Positions 15,119 through 24,364 of a stretch of DNA of 64,000 bases are shown in pieces (positions within the stretch are counted from its first letter, which is position 1; each line of letters starts with the position of its first letter). The notes beneath the pieces were generated by a model, which made no database searches, was not told the DNA's origin, and saw only the letters and a program-made list of their open reading frames with translations. This DNA comes from Fischerella muscicola PCC 7414. GTDB taxonomy: Bacteria; Cyanobacteriota; Cyanobacteriia; Cyanobacteriales; Nostocaceae. The translations under genes were made by a program, and so were the position numbers. The stretch spans positions 1 to 64,000 of the forward strand of contig NZ_AJLK01000020.1 of NCBI RefSeq assembly GCF_000317205.1, given 5' to 3'.

Positions 15119-17143
15119 ATGCTGGTCAATGGAACAATCCTGCGTAATCACTACCAGATAGTCCAACAACTGGGGAGTGGTGGATTTGCTGACACATATT
15201 TAGCAAAAGATATGGATTTACCCACTTATGCCCAATGTGTGGTCAAACACCTAAAACCAACTAGTCCCGATCCATCTGTTTTACCTATTGCTAGAAGATT
15301 GTTTGAAACAGAAGCACAAGTTTTGTACCAATTAGGGCAAAATGATCGAATACCAAGGCTGTTTGCTCACTTTGAAGAAAATGGCGAATTTTATTTAGTT
15401 CAGGAATTTGTTGATGGGCATGATTTGAGCAAAGAACTGACTCCTGGTAGGCGTTTTAGTGAAAATGAAGTTGTCAAACTGTTGCAGGAAATCTTAGAAG
15501 TATTGGCGATCGTCCATCAGCGCAATATCATCCACCGAGATATTAAACCCCAAAATTTAATGCGGCGTCGAAGTGATGGAAAGATTGTATTGATTGACTT
15601 TGGGGCAGTCAAAGAAATTGGCAGTTTAGCAATGAATACTCAAGGTCAGGTCAGATCTACCATTGCGATCGGTACTGCTGGCTATATGCCAAGTGAACAA
15701 GCTAATCGTGACCCCAAATTATGCAGCGATATCTATGCGGTGGGTATGATTGGTATCCAAGCTCTCACAGGCTTGATGCCGCAACAGTTACTGATGGATA
15801 ATACAACAGGTGAATTGATTTGGCGCAATTATGTACAGGTGAGCGATCAGCTAGCCAATATTTTAACCACAATGGTACGCTATCACTTTAGCCAACGCTA
15901 CCAGTCTGCATCTGAGGCATTACAAGCGCTAAATGCAATAACACCACATTCACAACCACATTCACAACCTTTTGTATCTTCTACACTAACTGCTATAATT
16001 TCACAAATTCCCAAACCATTACTATGGGGAAGTTTAATTGGACTAGGTGGATTGGGAATAGGAGTTATTTCTATTGTTGCTCTACTAAGTCGTTCTCCAT
16101 CTCCACCACCCGTACCAACTTCAACTCCGTCACTAATAGCTAGTTCTCCTACACCAGCAGATACATCAACTACAGCATCAACTTCCCCTACCTCTTCAGA
16201 AAATGTCAATTTTGCCATTCAAGCACAATTTGATAGTGTTGGTAGTTTTTCTGAAGGGCTTGCAGAGGTAAAGGTAGACGGTAAGTGGGGCTATATTGAC
16301 AAGAGTGGCAAAATAGTGATTCAACCGCAGTTTGACGACGTGAGTAAATTCTCTGAAGGACTAGCAAAAGCATGGATTGCGGGACAAAACTGGGGCTATA
16401 TCGATAAGACCGGAAATTTTGTCATCCCTCAGCAATTTACTAAAGACAATGCAAATAATTTTTCTGAGGGGTTAGCAAGGGCATGTGTTGTCAGTACTTG
16501 TGGTTTTATTGATAAAACAGGGAATTTTGTCATTGAGAGAAAATTCACTGGTGCTGGCGATTTTAAAGAAGGGCTAGCACCTGTCAAGAATCGTGGTAAA
16601 TGGGGTTTTATTGACAAAAGCGGTAACCTCATTACCCAGATACAGTTTGATGGTGTTGGGAACTTTTCTGAAGGACATGCGGAGGTCAAGATTGGTGACA
16701 AATGGGGTTACATCGACAAGACAGGTAAAATCGTAATTCAGCCACAATTTGATGATGGTTATCGCTTTGCCGAAGGACTGGCGAGAGTCAAGATTGGTGA
16801 CAAATGGGGTTACATCGACAAGACAGGTAAAATCATAATTCAACCGCAATTTGATCATGCTTATAATTTTTCTGAAGGCTTAGCAGGGATAAAGACGAAT
16901 AGTAAATGGGGCTACATTGACAAGCGTGGCACAGTCGTGATCCAACCACAATTTACTGAAGCTTACAACTTTTTTGAAGAACTAGCTCCGGTTAAAATTG
17001 ACAATAAGTGGGGCTATATTAACAAAAATGGTAACTTCGTAATTCAACCACAATTTAACAGTGCTGGAACCTTTTCTGAAGGGTTGGCATGGATTGATAG
17101 TGAAAAAGATGGCTATATTCGCAATCCCTTAACAGTTCAGTAA
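15119..17143 (+). CDS. Membrane-bound Ser/Thr protein kinase with WG repeats
   Basis: 674 residues. The kinase domain spans 10-270: glycine loop LGSGGFADTYLA (18-29), invariant Lys43 in VVKHLKP, catalytic HRDIKPQN (139-146), DFG at 160-162 and GTAGYMPSEQ in the activation segment, so it looks active. One membrane helix at about 303-325 (WGSLIGLGGLGIGVISIVALL) and a Pro/Ser/Thr linker follow. The extracytoplasmic part is eight WG repeats plus a half repeat (units such as KWGYIDKTGKIVIQPQF; the third reads TCGFIDKTG). Layout is the usual PknB-like cyanobacterial type, with the repeat domain as likely sensor. Two units are nearly identical DNA (see the repeat entry). Confidence 0.9.
   Translation: MLVNGTILRNHYQIVQQLGSGGFADTYLAKDMDLPTYAQCVVKHLKPTSPDPSVLPIARRLFETEAQVLYQLGQNDRIPRLFAHFEENGEFYLVQEFVDGHDLSKELTPGRRFSENEVVKLLQEILEVLAIVHQRNIIHRDIKPQNLMRRRSDGKIVLIDFGAVKEIGSLAMNTQGQVRSTIAIGTAGYMPSEQANRDPKLCSDIYAVGMIGIQALTGLMPQQLLMDNTTGELIWRNYVQVSDQLANILTTMVRYHFSQRYQSASEALQALNAITPHSQPHSQPFVSSTLTAIISQIPKPLLWGSLIGLGGLGIGVISIVALLSRSPSPPPVPTSTPSLIASSPTPADTSTTASTSPTSSENVNFAIQAQFDSVGSFSEGLAEVKVDGKWGYIDKSGKIVIQPQFDDVSKFSEGLAKAWIAGQNWGYIDKTGNFVIPQQFTKDNANNFSEGLARACVVSTCGFIDKTGNFVIERKFTGAGDFKEGLAPVKNRGKWGFIDKSGNLITQIQFDGVGNFSEGHAEVKIGDKWGYIDKTGKIVIQPQFDDGYRFAEGLARVKIGDKWGYIDKTGKIIIQPQFDHAYNFSEGLAGIKTNSKWGYIDKRGTVVIQPQFTEAYNFFEELAPVKIDNKWGYINKNGNFVIQPQFNSAGTFSEGLAWIDSEKDGYIRNPLTVQ
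16685..16834 (+). repeat. Recently duplicated WG-repeat unit inside the kinase gene
   Basis: A 48-bp stretch starting GTCAAGATTGGTGACAAATG is identical at 16685-16732 and 16787-16834, 102 bp (34 codons) apart, exactly one WG repeat. The other repeats in the gene are far more diverged at DNA level. This points to recent unequal recombination or gene conversion within the array. Confidence 0.8.
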
Positions 17144-17237
17144 TTACGTCAGAAAATTTTAGATTCACCCCACTGACAAATTTGGCGGCTTGTATCATCA
17201 AGAAATCATCGATCTATTCGCAATTTTATATGTTCAA

Positions 17238-18086
17238 TTATGCATTCTTAGATCCACTTATGGCCACTCTGGATGCTTGTCCCCTCATCCAAAACGCCAA
17301 AACGCCCATCAACACTAACCCCATCACCCCCATCAAAGGATTCTTATCTACCCCAGTCACCCAATCAGGAACCCGATTGGTGTATTCAATCAATCCCCCA
17401 ACATTAATGATGTAATAACCCCAAACTAAACCACCATGCAAACCAATAGGTAAACCCAAACGTCCCCTACGCCAGCGCTTTCCCCATACCTGAGTCAACC
17501 CCAGCAGCACCAAAGCAGGGAGTTGTGGCAATGTGTGAATAATTGCTTGGACTGGCTTAATAAAATGCGATACCCCAAAAATCATTGCATTTGCCCAAAG
17601 TGCTACACGAGGAGAATAATCTCGCTGTAACTCATCCAGCAACCAGCCTCGAAATAACAATTCTTCAGCAAACCCAACACTTAAACCTGTGAGGGAACCT
17701 TCTAATACTACTTTTAGTAAAAAAACTTTGGGTTGTTGCCATACCAATAAACCTAGCAAACCTTCTAAACCAAATAAAATCAAAATGCTAATAAATCCAA
17801 TAGCCAAACCCTTCAGTAAATCTACGCCGTTTAATCGCGTAAATTGTAAACCGTAGTGCTGAAAAATGTGAGGTTGTTTGTAAACTTGCTTACTCCATAT
17901 TCTTAGTAGAACAATAAATTCTATATACAGTAGTGCCATGGTAATAATATTTACCAAATTTTTGTCATTAACTAGTAAATATATTGGTATGGCAAAAGGC
18001 GACCACAGTACTAATAAAGCGAAAATAAAATAACCCAGCCTGATGAATACAGAACGCTGGGCTATAGAAGCAAGGTTTATTTTCAT
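17238..18086 (-). CDS. CPBP family intramembrane glutamic endopeptidase
   Basis: 282 residues with about eight membrane helices. The CPBP (Abi/CAAX protease) motifs are present: EELLFRGWLLDEL (EExxxR), then FGVSHFI (FxxxH) and LHGGLVWGYYIIN (HxxxN/B-type third motif). Relatives in bacteria process lipids or peptides, or give self-immunity to bacteriocins; in cyanobacteria most are uncharacterised. The protein should be active as all catalytic residues are present. The start ATG at 18086 has no close competitor. It converges with the kinase gene. Confidence 0.85.
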   Translation of the reverse strand: MKINLASIAQRSVFIRLGYFIFALLVLWSPFAIPIYLLVNDKNLVNIITMALLYIEFIVLLRIWSKQVYKQPHIFQHYGLQFTRLNGVDLLKGLAIGFISILILFGLEGLLGLLVWQQPKVFLLKVVLEGSLTGLSVGFAEELLFRGWLLDELQRDYSPRVALWANAMIFGVSHFIKPVQAIIHTLPQLPALVLLGLTQVWGKRWRRGRLGLPIGLHGGLVWGYYIINVGGLIEYTNRVPDWVTGVDKNPLMGVMGLVLMGVLAFWMRGQASRVAISGSKNA

Positions 18087-18204
18087 ACCAAGTTGGATAT
18101 AATTTTAGGAATTTAAGTTAGTTTATCTCACTGAGAAACCAACTTGGTTTTAAAATTTCTTAGTGATCAAACTGACCACTAATAACTATTAACTATTAAC
18201 TGAT

Positions 18205-18486
18205 TCATTCTTCTGGTTCAATTGTGCTGGTCAAACCATGATTTTTTAATGTCTCACAATAAAACTCAGCAGGTTCCTGAGCGCAGGTAATAACTAAAGC
18301 AAGACCGTTACTATGGGCTTCCATCATAATGCTAACAGCCTGAGGTTGAGTCAGGCTGGGCACCGTGGTTAATAGAACCTGTACCACATACTCCATAGTG
18401 TTGTAGTCGTCGTTATGGAGCAAAACGCGATACTGAGGCGCTAGTTTTCTGGATGTTGAACGCTTCTGTTGGGTTTCGACTGACAC
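18205..18486 (-). CDS. clpS: ATP-dependent Clp protease adaptor ClpS
   Basis: 93 residues, the usual ClpS size. The core YRVLLHNDDYNTMEYVVQVL contains the NDD.NT signature, and the later LALVITCAQEPAEFYCETL matches the family. ClpS binds N-degron substrates and the ClpC/ClpA N-domain and delivers substrates to the Clp protease in the cytoplasm. Cyanobacteria often carry two paralogues; I cannot tell which this is, though the Met/hydrophobic pocket segment (TMEYVVQVL) looks canonical. The start is GTG (18484-18486). It is on the same strand as the CPBP protease gene, which begins 118 bp downstream. Confidence 0.9.
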   Translation of the reverse strand: MSVETQQKRSTSRKLAPQYRVLLHNDDYNTMEYVVQVLLTTVPSLTQPQAVSIMMEAHSNGLALVITCAQEPAEFYCETLKNHGLTSTIEPEE

Positions 18487-18893
18487 GGTTGTTTGCTCTT
18501 TTGGTAATTTACTACAACAAATTTTTGTTTAAAGGTTGTTTACTAGAATTAGCTTCACAGTTACTTAAACTATTGTATAGCACTGAAAAGGCTGTTGGTA
18601 GTTATTGGTTGATGGTTGTTAGTGATTAGTGGGTACAGAAGCGAGGAACATCGCATCTATACATTAGTGGTTATTCTATACTCCCCACACTCCACCCTAC
18701 GGGAAGCCGATGGGCGCGTCTACACACTCCCTACACTCCCCACTCTCCCGTGTCCCCCTGGTCTTCCTTCCAATCCCCAATCCCCGACTCCGACCCTTGT
18801 CCTCCCCTTCCCCTATCCCCAAATTGCTATTGCCTATGCTAGCTTTTAAAATTAAAAGAGCAGCAGCACAATGATTGCCACTGCCGAAGCTAT
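18487..18893. other. Intergenic region with repeat fragments
   Basis: 407 bp. The left half must hold the clpS promoter. The right half is C-rich repeat-like text (CTCCCCACACTCC, CCCCAATCCCCGACTCCG) and a fragment with GGGAAGCCGATGGGCGCGTC seen elsewhere in Nostocales. No gene. A tiny frame ATG 18871 to TGA overlaps the start of the next gene and is ignored. Confidence 0.5.
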
Positions 18894-18899
18894 GTGAAT

Positions 18900-19259
18900 A
18901 TGGAGATTACACCTAATTTTCAACCAGGGCAAATAGTATCTTTAGAGCATGATGATAGCAAGCTATATGCGGAAGTGATTCAAGTTGTGATTTCCCGTCA
19001 GTTGTGCTGGGTACGTCCTTTGCTGTTATTGGTCAAATCTTCGGAACCACCAATCATTAATGATTTACGTGAAGCGTCTGACCTACTTTGGCCTATAAAT
19101 TTATTTCGACCAGCTTTAGATACAGAAGTCATTGATATATTGAGTCAGGTATTCGCAAAAGAACCAAAACCTGAATTAGACTCACCTGCAAAACAGCTAC
19201 TTCATCAGTTTATTCATAAAGTTTGGCAAGCCTATAAGAAAGGATGTACAGGCTATTAG
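18900..19259 (+). CDS. Conserved hypothetical protein
   Basis: 119 residues from ATG 18900 (a GTG at 18894 is also possible), soluble, no signal peptide. The start NFQPGQIVSLEHDDSKLYAEVIQ reads like a small beta-barrel fold, followed by CWVRPLLLLV and a helical C-terminus ending HQFIHKVWQAYKK. I recall similar short proteins in cyanobacterial genomes, without function. Single gene; the next gene is on the other strand 454 bp away. Confidence 0.65.
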   Translation: MEITPNFQPGQIVSLEHDDSKLYAEVIQVVISRQLCWVRPLLLLVKSSEPPIINDLREASDLLWPINLFRPALDTEVIDILSQVFAKEPKPELDSPAKQLLHQFIHKVWQAYKKGCTGY

Positions 19260-19712
19260 CGTTGTGTGGGATAAAAAATGATACTTACTCAAAGCTTTTT
19301 AGGTTATATCTAAATAAATACGCAAAATTTCCCATGTCTCTATGAAAATATAATGTCTTAGCTATATTAATTCACATTGGACATGATTTCTAAATAATCA
19401 AAGCTTTGATGAAGAGTTTATAATCTCCTTTGAGAAAAGTTTAAGCGATGCTAAAAAATAAATAGTTGTTAAGTTTATGTACACGCTTTTAAACTGCTCA
19501 CACCACAAAAGGAAATCCAAAGCCCTTTTTCCTTTTTCTGCAAACAAAGCGTGTCCTGTAATTAATTTTCAATATTGAAAAATTTTTTAAACAAAATATC
19601 AGCAAACGTTGCTGTTACTAAGACTTGTGTCACCAAATGCCTAAGTTTAATTATTTGCAGTTGATTTTTAGGTATATTTAGTAACATAAATTACTGTAGT
19701 AGCAAGTATTCT
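19260..19712. other. Intergenic region with one hairpin
   Basis: AT-rich, convergent gap. AAAAGGAAA (19507-19515) pairs with TTTCCTTTT (19528-19536) and could terminate transcription in either direction. No coding or RNA gene seen. Confidence 0.45.
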
Positions 19713-19907
19713 TTAGATATTTGGCACTAATTGGATATGACCAGCATCCATTTCTGCCATTAACAATTCCAATGCTTCATAATCAATGTCAGAGATGTAA
19801 CCCATTTCTGTTAGTTCTGAGTTAATTTCATTTTCTATTTCAGGAGTTAATTTTTTAATCAGAAGCGCTCTTTCTACTAGTTGACGAATAACATATCTAG
19901 TTTTCAT
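19713..19907 (-). CDS. Small conserved cyanobacterial protein
   Basis: 64 residues, acidic and mostly helical (TPEIENEINSELTEMGYISD, ALELLMAEMDAGHI). Length, clean start (ATG 19905-19907) and codon use support a real gene. I recall near-identical short proteins in other Nostocales, all of unknown function. No membrane segment or signal peptide. It lies between two long AT-rich spacers. Confidence 0.65.
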   Translation of the reverse strand: MKTRYVIRQLVERALLIKKLTPEIENEINSELTEMGYISDIDYEALELLMAEMDAGHIQLVPNI

Positions 19908-20344
19908 ACGTAATTAACCAACCAACTTTATATAGTTATTATCCCAGCCACTATTTTGTATAAAATGTGATCTGACACTTAGGTTAGCAGTGATCTGAAT
20001 CACTGGTTAGAAGTGATTTGATTAGCGATCGCTTCCTGTATCTATCACATGGTTGAGGTACAGGCAGAACCTTTAACATGACTTTAATGTTGACATCCAC
20101 CAACTTTAGTAATAACTGATTAAAAACTGAGGGACATGGCAAGCAATAATATTTAATCTTTATTTTAACAAAAGTATACTTAAATACATTTTGTCTGGGA
20201 TTTGACAATCTTTAAATAGAAATATTAGACCAATAAAGATTCAGCAAAGAGAAGTAATACGAATGGTCGATGTAACGAGAAAGAGTATATGGTCAAATAC
20301 ATATATCTTTAACTATTCAAAAAATTTACATTTAGGATGCCACT
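19908..20344. other. Divergent intergenic region
   Basis: 437 bp between the small protein gene and the STAS gene; both promoters must be here. It contains one HIP1 site near 20024-20031 and no other feature I can support. Confidence 0.45.
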
Positions 20345-20647
20345 ATGCAAGCGGTGCTTAAGAATCCAACAATTACGGTCATTCGTCCTCAGGGTAGTTT
20401 AAATGCTGCTAATGCTCTGGAATTTCAACAAGATTTAACAAAAGCACTGGCACAAAATACAAGCAGTAGATTGCTGGTAGATTTGGAGCAAGTAGAAGCA
20501 TTAGATAGTGCTGGCTTAATGGCGCTAGTATCTGCACTCAAGTTTGCTCAAGACTTAGGTAGACAATTTAGCCTTTGCTCGGTTTCCCCATCTATCAGAA
20601 TTGTATTTGAACTTACCCAACTCGATAAAGTTTTTGACATATTTTGA
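20345..20647 (+). CDS. STAS domain anti-sigma factor antagonist-like protein
   Basis: 100 residues, one STAS domain. The phosphorylation-loop region reads DLEQVEALDSAGLMALVSAL, with Ser in the D-S-A-G position used by SpoIIAA-type antagonists, so it can in principle be switched by a kinase anti-sigma factor. No partner gene (RsbW-like kinase or PP2C phosphatase) is adjacent, so the pathway is unknown. Cytoplasmic. The start ATG 20345 is preceded by a purine-rich stretch (AGGATGCCACT) that gives a plausible but poor ribosome site. Confidence 0.85.
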   Translation: MQAVLKNPTITVIRPQGSLNAANALEFQQDLTKALAQNTSSRLLVDLEQVEALDSAGLMALVSALKFAQDLGRQFSLCSVSPSIRIVFELTQLDKVFDIF

Positions 20648-21086
20648 AGCTAAAGTGGTATTTTAAGTTGCTTCTCACTGTCTTTTGAGTTTATTGCCAT
20701 GAAAAATTTTGTAAACACTAATTAACATTCTGAAACGACCTAATCAATGCTAAGGTTGGAGGTGAGTAATACCAATTTTGGATTTTAGATTTTGCGAAAA
20801 GTTTGTAGACACGTAGACGCGGAGCGTCTTCCTGTAAGAGTAGTGGCTTCCGGCATTAACGTAAGTACAAAAGCGATAGCGAGGCTGAAAGCTTTTCAAG
20901 ACGGATTTTGCGAAAAGTTTGTAGATGCTTTGCATCTGCGGGCAGCGTCCCGGAGGGAATCTCAAAGCTTTTTAAGACGGATTAAAATTCTTTAGCAGAA
21001 TGCTGTTCAGCAAATCTTAAATGATTTAATCTATATCCAAGTTGGTGTCAAAGAAATTTATTAAAAATAGCTAGAAGAATAGCACA
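20648..21086. repeat. Intergenic region with paired dispersed repeats
   Basis: A 22-bp sequence, GATTTTGCGAAAAGTTTGTA plus GA, is identical at 20788-20809 and 20904-20925. AAAGCTTTTCAAGACGGATT (20888) recurs with one change at 20964. Short hairpins (GACGCGGAGCGTC; AGATGCTTTGCATCT) follow each copy. This is decayed repeat material of the kind common in Nostocales, with no gene in it. Confidence 0.6.
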
Positions 21087-23801
21087 GTGGCTATTGCAGT
21101 TGAAAAATTAATCACCTCAGATATCGTCAAACCAGGTCGTTACCTGGGTAATGAGCGTCTGGCAATACACAAGCCGTGGGAAACGGCAGTGATACGTTGG
21201 GTATTAACTTATCCTGAAGTATACGAAGTAGGAGCCTCTAATTTAGGGCATATCATTCTCTATAACATCTTGAATGCCCAACCACGTCAATTATGCGATC
21301 GCGCTTACCTACCAAATTCAGACTTAGCTGCTAAATTGCGGGCAACCAAAACGCCATTATTTGCTGTGGAGTCAAAGCGATCGCTCACGGAATTTGACAT
21401 TTTGGGTTTTAGCCTCAGTTACGAACTCGGAGCCACCAACATTTTAGAAATGTTGGATTTGGCTGAGATTCCCTTGACCTGGAAAGAAAGAAATGAAGAG
21501 ACAAGGGGACATGGCAGTATTCCCCAATCCTCTTCTTATCCTTTGATTTTTGCTGGTGGACAGACGGCGACATCCAACCCCGAACCCTACACCGATTTCT
21601 TTGACTTTTTCGCCTTAGGGGACGGTGAAGAACTTTTGCCAGAAATTGGTTTAGTTTTAGAAGAAGGTAAACAAGCAGGGTTAAGTCGGCAAGAACTTTT
21701 GTTAGACTTGGCACAGATACCGGGTGTATACGTTCCCCAGTTTTACGATATGGCTGCGGATGGTTCTGTACATCCCAACCGCCCAGATGTACCCAAACGG
21801 ATTTTGCGACGAGTTGCTACGCCCATTCCTGCTTATTCGATTGGGTTGGTTCCTTACGTTGAAACAGTCCATGACCGCTTGACGATTGAAATTCGACGCG
21901 GTTGTACTCGTGGTTGTCGCTTCTGTCAACCAGGAATGCTCACCCGTCCAGCGCGGGATGTGGAACCAGAAAAGGTAGTGGCAGCAATTGAGAAGGGAAT
22001 GCGGGAAACTGGGTACAATGAATTTTCTTTACTTTCTTTGAGTTGTTCTGATTATTTGTCCCTGCCAGCAGTGGGCATGGAAATCAAAAATCGCCTCAAA
22101 AATGACAATATTTCTCTTTCTTTACCCAGCCAGAGGGTAGACAGATTTGATGAAAATATCGCTAATATCCTGGGTGGAATGCGACAAAGTGGTCTAACCT
22201 TTGCCCCAGAGGCTGGCACTCAAAGAATGCGAGATATTGTCAACAAAGGTTTGACGAATGAAGAGTTGTTACGGGGTGTAAAAACAGCTTGGGAACAAGG
22301 CTGGGACAAAATCAAGTTATATTTTATGATCGGTTTACCTGGTGAAACCGATGCAGATGTGTTGGGTATTGCGGAGACAGTCAGTTGGTTACAACGGGAA
22401 TGTCGAGCCAAAGGTAGAAAACCACTGGCGTTCAATTTAACAATTTCTAACTTTACACCCAAGCCCCATACACCATTTCAGTGGCACTCAGTTGCTACTG
22501 CTGAGTTTGAACGTAAGCAAAAATTGCTGCAACAAGAATTCCGCCGCATGAAAGGCGTGAAGGTAAACTTTACCGATGTGCGGCTGTCGGCAATGGAAGA
22601 CTTTATCGGTAGAGGCGATCGCTCTCTTGGTAAAGTTTTACATCGAGCCTGGGAATTAGGTGCAGGTATGGACTCCTGGTATGACAGCATCGAGCGTGCA
22701 TACAATGCTTGGGGAGTTGCGATCGCTGAAGCTGGTTTAACTTGGAAATATCGTCAAGTTGAGAATGGCGAGTGGAATTTGTTTGGAACAGAGGAGATCA
22801 GGGGACAGGGAGGACAGGGAGGACAGGGAGGACAAGGAAGAATTTCTCCCATGTCTCCCATGTCTCCCTTGTCTCCCCCCACTCCCCTCCGTCCCTCCCT
22901 CAACAACCCCCTACCTTGGGACCACATAGATACGGGTATCGACAAAAAGTGGCTACAAGAAGACTTAAAACGCGCCCTCGAAGCTGCGATCGTTCCTGAT
23001 TGCTCTTTTGATGGTTGTTCTCACTGTGGTGTCTGTGGCCCAGACTTTGGTCATAACATTGTCATTCCCCCACTACCAATTCCAGAATTTGCGGGACAGT
23101 TTGTACCTAATACTACAAGAGTTCAGAGACTACGGGTATGGTTTGGTAAACAGGGCGATATGGCTCTGATTAGCCACCTCGATATCATGCGCTTGTTTGA
23201 TCGAGCCATGCGGCGAGCCGGATTGCCAATTGCCTTTACTGGTGGGTATCATCCATCACCACGGATTTCTGTGGCTTCAGCTTTGCCTTTGGGGGCTACC
23301 AGTAGTGGTGAAATTGTGGATTTTGAGTTAACCCAGCGACTGGATGTGGCTACTTTTCGCCAGAGATTAGTAGAGGTACTACCGAGTGACATACCTATAT
23401 ATGATGTGGTGGAGTTGGATTTAAAAGCTCCTGCTGCTACCCAAGGGCTAGAAGCTGCGGAGTATGTACTTACGATCGCTGTCCCAGAATCATCAACAGC
23501 AACACAATGGCAAGAATGGCTGAATACAATTACACAAAAAAGTGAGCTTTGGTATGAGCAAACTACTAAGTCAGGCAAAACTCAGTTAGTAAATCTGCGC
23601 GATCACTTATTTGAGATGGAATTGCTGGAAATTACTAATGTCGATGCACAATCAGCAGTGAGTTTGCGTTATTTGGGTAGTTGTCGTCCAGATGGTACGC
23701 TGTTGCGTCCTGAACAAGTTCTGTTTATGCTAGAACAAGTGTCTGGTAAAGAATTACAACTACTACAAATCCATCGCCGTCGTTTGCTGTTGCAGGACTA
23801 G
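21087..23801 (+). CDS. B12-binding radical SAM protein fused to DUF2344 (TIGR03960/TIGR03936 type)
   Basis: 904 residues, GTG start. Residues 1-240 are an N-terminal domain that includes the cobalamin-binding-like part (YEVGASNLGHIILYNIL, FAGGQTATSNPEPYTDFFD). The radical SAM core has its cluster motif RGCTRGCRFC at Cys273, Cys277 and Cys280, followed by SLSCSDY and FAPEAGTQRMRDIVNKGLT. The C-terminal 220 residues match the radical-SAM-linked DUF2344 domain (RVWFGKQGDMALISHLDIMR, GGYHPSPRISVASALPLG). In many bacteria these genes sit next to RNase E/G, as here, so a role in RNA or ribosome maturation is suspected but unproven. Residues about 570-610 are low-complexity, encoded by 9-nt repeats. 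Confidence 0.85.
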   Translation: MAIAVEKLITSDIVKPGRYLGNERLAIHKPWETAVIRWVLTYPEVYEVGASNLGHIILYNILNAQPRQLCDRAYLPNSDLAAKLRATKTPLFAVESKRSLTEFDILGFSLSYELGATNILEMLDLAEIPLTWKERNEETRGHGSIPQSSSYPLIFAGGQTATSNPEPYTDFFDFFALGDGEELLPEIGLVLEEGKQAGLSRQELLLDLAQIPGVYVPQFYDMAADGSVHPNRPDVPKRILRRVATPIPAYSIGLVPYVETVHDRLTIEIRRGCTRGCRFCQPGMLTRPARDVEPEKVVAAIEKGMRETGYNEFSLLSLSCSDYLSLPAVGMEIKNRLKNDNISLSLPSQRVDRFDENIANILGGMRQSGLTFAPEAGTQRMRDIVNKGLTNEELLRGVKTAWEQGWDKIKLYFMIGLPGETDADVLGIAETVSWLQRECRAKGRKPLAFNLTISNFTPKPHTPFQWHSVATAEFERKQKLLQQEFRRMKGVKVNFTDVRLSAMEDFIGRGDRSLGKVLHRAWELGAGMDSWYDSIERAYNAWGVAIAEAGLTWKYRQVENGEWNLFGTEEIRGQGGQGGQGGQGRISPMSPMSPLSPPTPLRPSLNNPLPWDHIDTGIDKKWLQEDLKRALEAAIVPDCSFDGCSHCGVCGPDFGHNIVIPPLPIPEFAGQFVPNTTRVQRLRVWFGKQGDMALISHLDIMRLFDRAMRRAGLPIAFTGGYHPSPRISVASALPLGATSSGEIVDFELTQRLDVATFRQRLVEVLPSDIPIYDVVELDLKAPAATQGLEAAEYVLTIAVPESSTATQWQEWLNTITQKSELWYEQTTKSGKTQLVNLRDHLFEMELLEITNVDAQSAVSLRYLGSCRPDGTLLRPEQVLFMLEQVSGKELQLLQIHRRRLLLQD
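22799..22899 (+). repeat. In-frame 9-nt tandem repeats inside the radical SAM gene
   Basis: Four units of GGACAGGGA (last one GGACAAGGA), then four units of TCTCCCATG with variants, each 9 nt and so in frame (GGQ repeats, then SPM repeats). The two blocks are roughly complementary to each other. The same words occur in spacers near 27.1 and 37.7 kb. Confidence 0.8.
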
Positions 23802-23813
23802 TTAATAGTTTCA

Positions 23814-23841
23814 GGGGTAACTTGCTATTTAGTTGCCCCTC
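23814..23841 (+). terminator. Hairpin after the radical SAM gene
   Basis: AGGGGTAACT pairs with AGTTGCCCCT (one G-T pair) around a short loop, 12 bp after the stop codon. Only a weak T run follows (CAATTTTGG), so termination may be partial and read-through into rne is possible. Confidence 0.5.
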
Positions 23842-24364
23842 AATTTTGGATATAGGGAATTGATTTTTAACAAGGTTGCGTTAGAATGATATGAAGAGAA
23901 TTTTCTGGCGCTGCATTGAGTTATTTGGTTCACAATCCTGGTACTCAGGGTTTGAAAGCAAAGATTTAGAGAGCAACATCTAGGATTTTATCCCAGACCA
24001 CCACCAGGCAGATTCAAGAACACTCTCTCTTGATGGCTACCTTGTGAATCAGTGACTACATAAAAGGCTTCGTCGGCTTCTCTCAACTTTATGATTTTTA
24101 ACACACATGCTGAATGCCTAATTCTTAGAGAATGAGTGCATTGCATTAAAAATTAACCATGGACGGGTGATTAAATTGCTTAAATAATATGCAGCCGTTC
24201 TGGAAGAATCGGGCGTGTAAACGCATTTTCTCAGTTGATCGCTCTTTAAGTGTGGGCTTTGGTTCGCAGTTTTTACTAACAGCAGCGCCTGTTTGGGCTT
24301 GTAGGGGCAATAGGGACAACGTGCCTCCAAGTCTATTTTTGCTGCCAATTTTTGAGGAAATTGA
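23842..24364 (+). promoter_or_regulatory. Long spacer / probable 5' leader of rne
   Basis: 523 bp without a gene between the hairpin after the radical SAM gene and the rne start. Bacterial rne genes, including cyanobacterial ones, are known for long leaders through which RNase E controls its own mRNA. The last 150 bp have alternating purine- and pyrimidine-rich blocks (TTTTTACTAAC, TATTTTTGCTGCC) of the kind it cuts. GAGGAAATTGA precedes the ATG. The promoter position cannot be read. Confidence 0.45.
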
